DNA from: Clostridia bacterium
GTDB lineage: Bacteria; Bacillota; Clostridia; Christensenellales; Pumilibacteraceae
Reading direction: 5' to 3'
NCBI GenBank assembly: GCA_900767465.1
Contig: CAAGAW010000024.1
Location: 1-43,481, forward strand
Length of the DNA: 43,481 nucleotides
The translations under genes and the position numbers were made by a program. Positions 30,785 to 38,326 of the stretch are shown here, piece by piece; the first letter of the stretch is position 1; every line of letters starts with the position of its first letter. The notes beneath the pieces were generated by a model. That model ran no database searches, had not been told where the DNA came from, and was given only the letters and a program-made list of their open reading frames with translations.

Positions 30785-33700
30785 GTGCTTGATTTAAAAT
30801 TAATTTTCGAAAATACCGAAGTCGGGCGGCTTGCCCGCGCATACCGGGACGGAAAAAAAGTCTCGGTTTTCGGCGTGTCCGAATTTGCCCGCGCGGCTAC
30901 GATTTCGCTTGCCGGCGAGGGGGTAACGCTTGTGGTTGCGGGCGATTTTTATCTTGCGCGCAGGCTGTACGATTCGCTTAAACTTCTCTCGGAGGGTGCG
31001 GTTTTGTTGCCCGCTCCCGCCGATCCGCTCGTTTATCGCGACGTAAGCGGCGGAAGCGCGACCGCGGACAGGCTTAAAGCGCTCGGTATGATTGCGGGAG
31101 GAAAGGCAAAGTTCGTCGTAACTCCCGTCGACGCTTTGCAAAGTCCGTTTCCCGATCCCGAGGCGTTCGGAAATCTTACCGTTACCGTAAAACGCGGCGA
31201 CGCGATCGACCCGACCGGAATCGCAAAAACGCTTGTTAAGGCGGGGTACCGGCGCGAGCCGCAACTTACCGATTACGGAAGATTCGCCCTTCGCGGCGAT
31301 ATTCTCGACGTGTGGTCGCCCGCTGAGGATTATCCCGTACGTATCGAATTTTTCGGCGACGAGGTCGAATCGATAAGCCGTATCGATCCCGAAACGCACC
31401 GTTCGTCCGACGCTCTCGACGAGTGTTTCATAACCCCCGTTACCGAGTTCATCGCAAACGAGGACGAACGCAAAACGATGATACGTATCGTCGAAAACGA
31501 GATTTCCGCGTTTAACGGCGGCGCGGACGAAAAGGCTGCGCTTACCCGTATCGGAGGCGAAATTATTTCCCGTCTCGCGGCGGGCGACGGAGGCGAACCG
31601 CTTTCGTTTCTGCTTCCGCTTACAATCGGGACGGACGCGTTCGGATTCACTAAAGCGACGGGCGTAATTTACGACGACGCGAAACTCGTTTTCGATAACG
31701 CAAAGATTTTCGCAGAGGAGCAAAGCGGCAGATTCGGAACGCTTCTTGGCCGCGGCGAAACGTTTTCTTTCGCTCGCCCGTCCGGCGATCCGTTCTCGTT
31801 TTGCGGCAGAGCGATCGCCTTTCACGCGCTGACGAGTTCGAATCGTATTTTCGATCCCGAAGAAGTTTTTTCTTTCCGCACCAACCTCAATCCGCCGTAT
31901 TTCCGCGATTACCGCACGCTCGTTTCGGACGTTATCGGGTACGAGCGCAAAGGTTACGAAATTTATCTTGCGGCGGGCGAGGGTATCGGTTACGAATCGG
32001 TAGTCAAAACGTTCCGCGACAACGAAATCCCGTTCAATAAAGGATACGAAGGCAAGGGACTTCACGTCCTTGCCGAAACTACCGGCGCGGGATCGGGGTT
32101 CGATAACGAAAAAATCGTCGTTATCGGAACGTCCGACCTCGTCCGCAAAAACGATAAAAAAGTTATCAGGCGGCGCAAGAGCGACGTGTTCGGTACGCCC
32201 GAAGCGGGCGATTACGTCGTTCACGAAGTTCACGGCGTGGGCAAAATGGAGGGAATCGTCGAACTTTCCGTCGGCGGAGTCCGCCACGACTACGCGCTCG
32301 TTTCGTACGCGGGCAAGGACAAACTGTACGTTCCCGTCGAAAATATGGATTCGCTGTCGCGGTACGTTTCGACCGGCGGCGAACCGACCCTTAACCATAT
32401 CGGCAGCGGCGAATTCGCGCGGATCAAAGAACGCGTAAAAAAATCCGTAAGCGAAATGGCGTTCTCGCTCGCCGACCTTTACGGCGAACGGCTCAACGCC
32501 CGCGGACACGCGTACTCGCCCGACGATACGCTTTTGACCGAGTTCGAAAACGGATTCGGTCACGTCGAGACGGAAGACCAACTCACCGCCACGGCGGAAG
32601 GAATAAAAGACCTCAAAGAGGGCAAAATTATGGATCGCCTGCTTTGCGGCGACGTCGGCTACGGCAAAACCGAAGTCGCGCTCCGTATCGCGTTCAAAGT
32701 GATCGCGGAGGGTAAACAGGTCGCGTTTATGTCGCCCACCACCATACTCGCTACCCAGCATTACGAAACGGTAAAAGCGCGCATGGAACCGTTCGGCGTA
32801 AACGTCGGGCGCATGACGAGATTCGATACCCCCGCCGAAAAAGCGGCGGTTATCGAAGGACTCAAAGCGGGCAGAATCGACATCGTGGTAGGCACGCACG
32901 CGCTCCTCGGCAAAAACGTGGACTTTGCCGACCTCGGACTTCTGATTCTCGACGAAGAACAGCGGTTCGGCGTTGCGGACAAAGAGAAGATCAAAAACTT
33001 AAAACGCGGCGTAAACGTACTTACGCTTTCCGCAACGCCCATTCCGCGTACTCTTCACATGTCGCTTACCGGGATCCGAGACATAAGCGTGCTCGACACG
33101 CCGCCCGCGCTCCGTCTGCCGGTGCAGACTTACGTTACCGAATATTCCGAACAAACGATCGTCGACGCCGTGACGCGCGAAATAAACCGCGGCGGACAGG
33201 CTTTTATAGTATATAACCGAGTGGAGAACATCGAGGAGTACACCGCGCGCGTGCGCGAACTCCTTCCCAAAGCGAAAATCGCGTTTGCGCACGGACAGAT
33301 GCGCGAGAGCGACCTCGAACGCGTCGTGGAGGACTTTTCGGGCGGAAAGTACGACGTACTCGTGTCCAGCACCATAATAGAAAACGGAATCGATATTCCG
33401 CGCGCCAATACTATGATCGTCGTGGACGCGGACAAACTCGGACTCAGTCAGCTTTATCAACTTCGCGGCAGAGTAGGGCGTTCGGACAAACTCGCGTACG
33501 TGTTCTTTACTTACGACGGCAGAAAAACGCTCGCTTCCGCCGCCTACGACAGGCTCGAAGCGATAACGCAGTTTACAGAACTGGGCAGCGGGTTCAGAAT
33601 CGCCATGCGCGATCTCGAAATCCGAGGCGCGGGATCCGTTCTCGGCGCGAAACAGCACGGTCATCTCGAAAAAGTCGGTTACGATATGTATTGCAGGCTC

Positions 33701-34177
33701 CTTCGCGAGGCGGTGGGCGAGCGGCTCGGAAAGCCCGCCGAAACGCGGAAGGAAGTCAAGGCGGTTACCGATTATCCGGTGTTCGTGCCGGAAGGATACG
33801 TCACCGACCGCGAGTGGAGACTTCGGATTTACTCTCATATCGCCAAAATTTCCTCGAAAGCCGAACGCGACGAAATGTTTTCCGACCTTACCGATATTTA
33901 CGGACCCGTTCCCGACAGCGTGCGCAATCTCGTGGATATCGCGCTTCTCAAAAACCTCGCCGGAAGTATCGGCGCGGAAAAGATAGTGCTTCGCCGCCGC
34001 GAATATAAGGCGGTTTTTGCGTCGGTTTCCGATCTTTCGCCGCGCGTTCTCGACGCCGCAAAGTCGGACGGCGGCAGGCTTTCGGCAAACAAAGAAATAT
34101 CGCTTTGCTTCCCGACTCCGGCGCGGTTACTCAAATTTTTACTGAATTGTCAGAAAACTCTGGCTCAAAACGATTGA
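30785..34177 (+). CDS. mfd: Transcription-repair coupling factor
   Basis: Removes RNA polymerase stalled at DNA damage and recruits UvrA. The 1130-residue protein is full length: a UvrB-like N-terminal region, the RNA-polymerase-interaction domain (GDYVVHEVHGVGKMEGI near 477), and a RecG-like translocase with Walker A GDVGYGKTE (from G622) and DEEQRFG (from D723), then the TRG region with GRVGRSDKLAYVFF and a C-terminal domain. It starts with GTG 30785, 4 nt after pth. The next gene has its own promoter overlapping the mfd end. Confidence 0.97.
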   Translation: MLDLKLIFENTEVGRLARAYRDGKKVSVFGVSEFARAATISLAGEGVTLVVAGDFYLARRLYDSLKLLSEGAVLLPAPADPLVYRDVSGGSATADRLKALGMIAGGKAKFVVTPVDALQSPFPDPEAFGNLTVTVKRGDAIDPTGIAKTLVKAGYRREPQLTDYGRFALRGDILDVWSPAEDYPVRIEFFGDEVESISRIDPETHRSSDALDECFITPVTEFIANEDERKTMIRIVENEISAFNGGADEKAALTRIGGEIISRLAAGDGGEPLSFLLPLTIGTDAFGFTKATGVIYDDAKLVFDNAKIFAEEQSGRFGTLLGRGETFSFARPSGDPFSFCGRAIAFHALTSSNRIFDPEEVFSFRTNLNPPYFRDYRTLVSDVIGYERKGYEIYLAAGEGIGYESVVKTFRDNEIPFNKGYEGKGLHVLAETTGAGSGFDNEKIVVIGTSDLVRKNDKKVIRRRKSDVFGTPEAGDYVVHEVHGVGKMEGIVELSVGGVRHDYALVSYAGKDKLYVPVENMDSLSRYVSTGGEPTLNHIGSGEFARIKERVKKSVSEMAFSLADLYGERLNARGHAYSPDDTLLTEFENGFGHVETEDQLTATAEGIKDLKEGKIMDRLLCGDVGYGKTEVALRIAFKVIAEGKQVAFMSPTTILATQHYETVKARMEPFGVNVGRMTRFDTPAEKAAVIEGLKAGRIDIVVGTHALLGKNVDFADLGLLILDEEQRFGVADKEKIKNLKRGVNVLTLSATPIPRTLHMSLTGIRDISVLDTPPALRLPVQTYVTEYSEQTIVDAVTREINRGGQAFIVYNRVENIEEYTARVRELLPKAKIAFAHGQMRESDLERVVEDFSGGKYDVLVSSTIIENGIDIPRANTMIVVDADKLGLSQLYQLRGRVGRSDKLAYVFFTYDGRKTLASAAYDRLEAITQFTELGSGFRIAMRDLEIRGAGSVLGAKQHGHLEKVGYDMYCRLLREAVGERLGKPAETRKEVKAVTDYPVFVPEGYVTDREWRLRIYSHIAKISSKAERDEMFSDLTDIYGPVPDSVRNLVDIALLKNLAGSIGAEKIVLRRREYKAVFASVSDLSPRVLDAAKSDGGRLSANKEISLCFPTPARLLKFLLNCQKTLAQND

Positions 34178-34202
34178 TTTTTTTACCGATTCATAGTATA
34201 AT
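34174..34202 (+). promoter_or_regulatory. Promoter of the prsA-like gene
   Basis: TTGATT at 34174-34179 (overlapping the mfd stop), 17-nt spacer, TATAAT at 34197-34202. Confidence 0.8.
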
Positions 34203-34265
34203 AACAGATAGTTATGCGTATAATGCGGAAAGATTCTTTCATTCTTTCCGAAAACGAGGATCAAG

Positions 34266-36143
34266 ATGCGAAAAAAGATTGTTGCTATTTTACTGTCGAT
34301 CGTTACGTGCTTCGGGCTTATGACCGGTTGCGCGCTTTTCGAGTACGATTCGGAACGCGATTATTCGCAGGCGGCTGTCACCGTCGCGTCGTACGACATT
34401 ACCGAAACGTATTCGGACGGAAAAACCAAAACTTACACCGCGGACGAAAAGAAGATTTATAAGTACGAACTCGTTTCGTATTACAATCAGGTCGCGTCGA
34501 CGCTTATCAACAACTATAAATATACTCCCGCGCAAGTAGTCGAATACGTGCTTTCACAACTCGTTCAGCAGACGATCGTTCTCAACGAAGTAAACGCGCA
34601 GATTTATTTCGGCAACATCGTTTTGGGCGTTCACGACGAGAACGAAATAAAAAAGAACGTGTATTCGGCTATCGACTCTCAACTTTTCAGTCTTAAAAAC
34701 GAAATCCTTTCGTCGCGCGGCGAAACCACGAGTTCGCAGGGCGATTCGTCCGACTCGTCGGAAAAAACCGAGACGACTTATCCCGTCAAAGAAGAGAAAA
34801 CCGTCGGCGAGTACGACGACTATACCCGCGAAGAACTTATCGCCGAAGCGCTTTCGGACGGCAGATCCATTGTAAAGGCGGGAGACGAGAAGGCGGTTCA
34901 GAAACTTAACGAGTTCACGAAGAACAAACTCGTTTATCTTCTCGAAAAAGACGATCTTAACAAAGAGGACGTCTGGGAACCCGCAAAGATCACTTATCCC
35001 GGCGTTTACGGCACGGAAGACAATAAATCGCTCGAACGCGAAGCCGTACGCAGATTTCTTACTTTCCTTCGTACGACCGTAACGAACGATTATCGCGTCG
35101 ACGAAACCGAACGCGCAAAATGCCTTACCGACCTCGACCGCCTTGACGCGATCGCCGACGAAAAAGGTATCACCGCCGTTTATCCCGAACTTTACAAGGG
35201 TAACCCCGACGATAACGACGGCAAAGGTGCGGTTATCGAATATTTTATCGGTTCGTCCTATCGCAACAACGCGAAAATCAACCTTCTTCGCGACTACATC
35301 ACTTATAACGTGGACGTAACGGACGAGGAAGTCGCCGCCAGATACGGCGAACTTCTCGCCGGACAAAAGGCAAACTTCAACGCCGATTCTTCCGCGCTTT
35401 CCAAGGCAATCTCGAACAAGGAAACCGTAGTTTACTATCCCGCAAATACCGATATTTATTTCGTAAAACACATTCTCGTTCCGTTTACCGAAACGCAGAA
35501 ATCCCTTCTTACCGCACGTCTTAAAGAGAACTCGCTTTACACCGAAGAGCAGAAAGCCGCTATCAAAAAAGAGTTCGGTAACTCCATTACCGGTTACGTT
35601 CACGAGGGCGGCGAGAACAGCGGCAACCCGCTTACGCTTGCCGAAATCTATGCCGACGTCAAAAGAACGATGAGCGCGGCTTCCGGCTCGCTTTGCGACA
35701 AAGAGCGCGCGTTCGAGGACCTTATCTACAAATACAACACCGATACCGGTATCTTTAATAACGAACTCGGATATTCGGTCAAGGTTACTACGGGCGATAA
35801 ATACGACGAGCAGTACATGAAGGAATTCTCGCTTGCCGCGAAGAGTCTCTACGAAGCGGGCGTCGTCGGAGCGATTTCCGAACCGGCAATCACCGATTAC
35901 GGCGCGCATATCGTCTATCTCGCGCAGGTTATTCCGTCGTCGGGCAAGACGCTCGGACTTAACGATTATCTCACTTACGGTCGGTACACCAAGGTAAGCG
36001 AGAAGATCGAATCCGACCTCCGCACCGAAAAGACGAACAACTATTTCAGCGAGTGGCAGCAAACCAAAATCGGAAACTACCTCAACACCGACAAGGTAAT
36101 CACCTATAACGACAAGGTTTACTCCGACCTCACCAAAGCCTGA
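34266..36143 (+). CDS. PrsA/SurA-like extracellular foldase lipoprotein
   Basis: A 625-residue lipoprotein: signal MRKKIVAILLSIVTCFGLM then lipobox TGC at 19-21. The N-domain (YELVSYYNQVASTLINNY, VVEYVLSQLVQQTIVLNEV) is the SurA/PrsA-type chaperone helix pair. A parvulin-like region lies at about 400-600 (YFVKHILVPFTE, ...NNELGYSVK..., MKEFSLAAKSLYEAGVVGAI, DYGAHIVYLAQV), matching the ordinary parvulin order HILV...FA..A..LK.G.IS.P..T.YGYHI. PrsA usually has about 290-350 residues; here long inserts double the size. It follows mfd, as PrsA does in many clostridia. It probably folds exported proteins such as the surface proteins of this window. Confidence 0.85.
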   Translation: MRKKIVAILLSIVTCFGLMTGCALFEYDSERDYSQAAVTVASYDITETYSDGKTKTYTADEKKIYKYELVSYYNQVASTLINNYKYTPAQVVEYVLSQLVQQTIVLNEVNAQIYFGNIVLGVHDENEIKKNVYSAIDSQLFSLKNEILSSRGETTSSQGDSSDSSEKTETTYPVKEEKTVGEYDDYTREELIAEALSDGRSIVKAGDEKAVQKLNEFTKNKLVYLLEKDDLNKEDVWEPAKITYPGVYGTEDNKSLEREAVRRFLTFLRTTVTNDYRVDETERAKCLTDLDRLDAIADEKGITAVYPELYKGNPDDNDGKGAVIEYFIGSSYRNNAKINLLRDYITYNVDVTDEEVAARYGELLAGQKANFNADSSALSKAISNKETVVYYPANTDIYFVKHILVPFTETQKSLLTARLKENSLYTEEQKAAIKKEFGNSITGYVHEGGENSGNPLTLAEIYADVKRTMSAASGSLCDKERAFEDLIYKYNTDTGIFNNELGYSVKVTTGDKYDEQYMKEFSLAAKSLYEAGVVGAISEPAITDYGAHIVYLAQVIPSSGKTLGLNDYLTYGRYTKVSEKIESDLRTEKTNNYFSEWQQTKIGNYLNTDKVITYNDKVYSDLTKA

Positions 36144-36175
36144 AAAACTCTATAACGGTATAACGAAATAACGAA

Positions 36176-36206
36176 AACGACGAACCTTTCGGCTCGTCGT
36201 TTTTTG
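36176..36206 (+). terminator. Intrinsic terminator after the prsA-like gene
   Basis: AACGACGA (36176-36183) pairs with TCGTCGTT (36194-36201), followed by TTTTG. Confidence 0.75.
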
Positions 36207-36224
36207 TGTAACGTGATCGGATAT

Positions 36225-36490
36225 CGGCGGTGAGCCACCGCGGGCGAGTGGGCCGGCGCGGCGGGGAGCCACCGCGGGCGAGTATTTGGGTAGTCGTGTA
36301 CGGTTGTTTCCGTTTCTGTTGCGGGAGATTGCCACGGGCGGGGAGCCACCGCTGGCGAGTAGTCGGGATATTTGTGGACGATTGTTTATATTTCTGTTGC
36401 GGGAGATTGCCACGGACGGTGAGCCACCGCTGGCGAGCATTTGGGTAGTCGTGGACGATTGTTTCCGTTGCGGGAGATTGCCACGTCGCT
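36225..36490 (+). repeat. Tandem repeat, about 71-78 bp, three copies
   Basis: The unit contains GAGCCACCGC(T/G)GGCGAG, then TTTGGGTAGTCGTGGACGAT or a variant, TTGTTTCCG, and ends with GGGAGATTGCCACG. The last motif starts at 36323, 36401 and 36472. No coding sequence is credible. A related inverted copy lies near 42910-43010. Confidence 0.8.
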
Positions 36491-36530
36491 GCGCTCCTTG
36501 CAATGGCAAGGCGGTACGCAACCTATTAGG

Positions 36531-36735
36531 CCTTCCCCCTCGGGGGAAGGTGGATTGCCGAAGCGTCGCGAAGGCAAGACGGATGAGGGGAAAACGACGT
36601 AACGTTTATTATAGGGATTCTATTCCCCTCATTTGCCCGCTCGGTTCGCTCCCGCTCGGCGGTGAGCCACCGCGGGCAAGTAGGCTGGCGCGGGTGCGCG
36701 GGCGGCATTTCCCTTCCGGGAGATTGCCACGTCGC
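36531..36735 (+). repeat. Modular hairpin element, copy A
   Basis: A near-perfect hairpin CCTTCCCCC/GGGGGAAGG (36531-36550) opens it. The core at 36583-36632 is bounded by ATGAGGGG and CCCCTCAT. Then come the GCTCGG...GGTGAGCCACCGCGGGC arm and CCCTTCCGGGAGATTGCCAC to 36730. The core recurs inverted at 43360-43408. Confidence 0.75.
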
Positions 36736-36850
36736 TATCGCTCCTCGCAATGACATGGCGGTACTGGCGTACGCTTGATTTTTAATATGATTAAATCGTA
36801 TTTTATGGTAGATAAATAGTTGCTTGATTGTAAATAAACGATTTTGTAAT

Positions 36851-36908
36851 GTCATTTCGACCGGAGTGAGGGTTTTTGCCCGAACGCAGCGGAGAAATCC
36901 CCCACGGG
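36851..36908 (+). repeat. Interspersed repeat GTCATTTCGACC...AAATCCCCCACGGG, plus copy
   Basis: About 57 nt from GTCATTTCGACCGGAGTGAG to AATCCCCCACGGG. The same sequence occurs on the minus strand at 43018-43075. Between this repeat and the promoter at 37018 (36909-37017) nothing is recognised. Confidence 0.85.
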
Positions 36909-37017
36909 AAAGGTATTAAGTTAATGTCCGCGACTTATTACGGCTTCCCCTCGGAACCTGCCGCGCGGCGACCGACGGAAGGCGGACTTTACGCAGACAA
37001 GCGATACCGCGTTTCGG

Positions 37018-37046
37018 TTGCGTAAAACGAAAATATTTGCTATAAT
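37018..37046 (+). promoter_or_regulatory. Promoter of the activase/dehydratase pair
   Basis: TTGCGT at 37018-37023, 17-nt spacer, TATAAT at 37041-37046. Confidence 0.65.
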
Positions 37047-37087
37047 ATGTACTTGAAAAACACTTTACCCGACGAGGACAAACTTGA

Positions 37088-38326
37088 ATGATCGACTTCA
37101 CGAAGCAAATGAAAAAGGAGTACACGATAATATGTCCGGATATTTTCCCGATACACATGGGACTTATCGAGGATATATTCGTAAGCCGCGGCTACAATCT
37201 GAAAGTCGTGCGGTACGAGGGACAAGCGGTAATCGACGCGGGTCTTAAATACCTGCACAACGATATGTGTTATCCCGCGATATGCTCGCTCGGACAACTT
37301 TTGTACGCACTGACCTGCGGCGACTTCGACCCGCACAAATCGGCGTTGATTTTCTTTCAGACGGGCGGCGGGTGCCGAGCGTCGAACTACCTGTTTCTGC
37401 TGCGTAAAGCGCTCGAAAAAATGGGTATGGGGTACGTTCCCGTTATCGCGGTAAGTTTTGGCGGGTACGAAAAATACAGCGGATTCAAAATAACTCTGCC
37501 CATGATCCGCGCGGGCGTTGCGTCGATAATTTACGGCGATATGCTTATGCTGCTCCGCAACCGCGTCGCGCCGTACGAAATAACCGAAGGCGAATCTGAC
37601 GAACTGATAAAAAAGTGGACGCGCGAGCTTACCGCGCAATTCCGTCGGCGGCGGGGCGCGTGCAAACGCGACGTGCGACGTAACCTTGCGGCGATCGCGG
37701 CGGACTTCGCGGCGGTCGGACTTCGCGACGAAAAGCGGATAAAAGTAGGCATCGTAGGCGAAATTTACGTCAAGTACTCGCCGTTTGCCAACCACAACCT
37801 CGAAAAATTCCTCGCCTCGCAAGGCTGCGAGTATATGATTCCGGGCGTATTCGGGTTTTTCCAGTACTGCGCGGCGAATATGGAAACCGATCACCGCTAC
37901 TACGGCGGAAGCGGGCTTAAAGCGTTTGCCGGACGGCTGATCGAGCGTTACGCCGAAAAGTACGAAGAACTTATGATCGACGCGCTCTCTATCTACCCGC
38001 AATTCCCCGCGCCGCTGCCGTTTTCCGGACTTAAAGAACTGTCCGACCGCGTGATCGACCGCGGGGTGAAGATGGGCGAAGGCTGGCTGCTGACGGGCGA
38101 GATTGCCGAACTTATCGAAAAAGGCTATCCGAACGTGATCTGCGCACAGCCTTTCGGGTGTCTGCCCAACCACATCGTGGCGAAAGCGACGATACGCCGG
38201 TTGCGCGAACTTTACCCCGACGCAAACATTTTCCCCGTGGACTACGACGCGGGCGCGTCCGCCGTAAATCAGGAGAACCGGATCAAACTTATGCTTGCGA
38301 TAGCGGGAGAGAACGAAAATGCTTAA
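37088..38326 (+). CDS. Dehydratase-like iron-sulfur component (COG3581 type) of a split activase system
   Basis: A 412-residue protein of the 2-hydroxyacyl-CoA dehydratase/benzoyl-CoA reductase superfamily, of the group normally fused to the C-terminal end of large double-activase proteins. Cysteines suited to an iron-sulfur cluster: C61 and C66 in DMCYPAICSLG, C96 in GGGCRASNY, and C352 and C358 in ICAQPFGCLPNHI. Homologs are linked to double-cubane [8Fe-9S] reductases of small molecules. ATG 37088; the ribosome site is the GAGGA at 37073-37077. It overlaps the activase gene by 8 nt, so both products should be made together. Substrate unknown. Confidence 0.8.
   Translation: MIDFTKQMKKEYTIICPDIFPIHMGLIEDIFVSRGYNLKVVRYEGQAVIDAGLKYLHNDMCYPAICSLGQLLYALTCGDFDPHKSALIFFQTGGGCRASNYLFLLRKALEKMGMGYVPVIAVSFGGYEKYSGFKITLPMIRAGVASIIYGDMLMLLRNRVAPYEITEGESDELIKKWTRELTAQFRRRRGACKRDVRRNLAAIAADFAAVGLRDEKRIKVGIVGEIYVKYSPFANHNLEKFLASQGCEYMIPGVFGFFQYCAANMETDHRYYGGSGLKAFAGRLIERYAEKYEELMIDALSIYPQFPAPLPFSGLKELSDRVIDRGVKMGEGWLLTGEIAELIEKGYPNVICAQPFGCLPNHIVAKATIRRLRELYPDANIFPVDYDAGASAVNQENRIKLMLAIAGENENA

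Noticed and set aside
30800..32899. 699-codon minus-strand open frame inside mfd
   Set aside because: Composition is that of an antisense shadow and the sense strand encodes all Mfd motifs. The same applies to minus-strand frames over glyA, prsA and the activase gene.
36225..36490. CRISPR array
   Set aside because: Repeat units are long, uneven in spacing (78 and 71 nt) and the spacers are themselves related. No cas gene is present.
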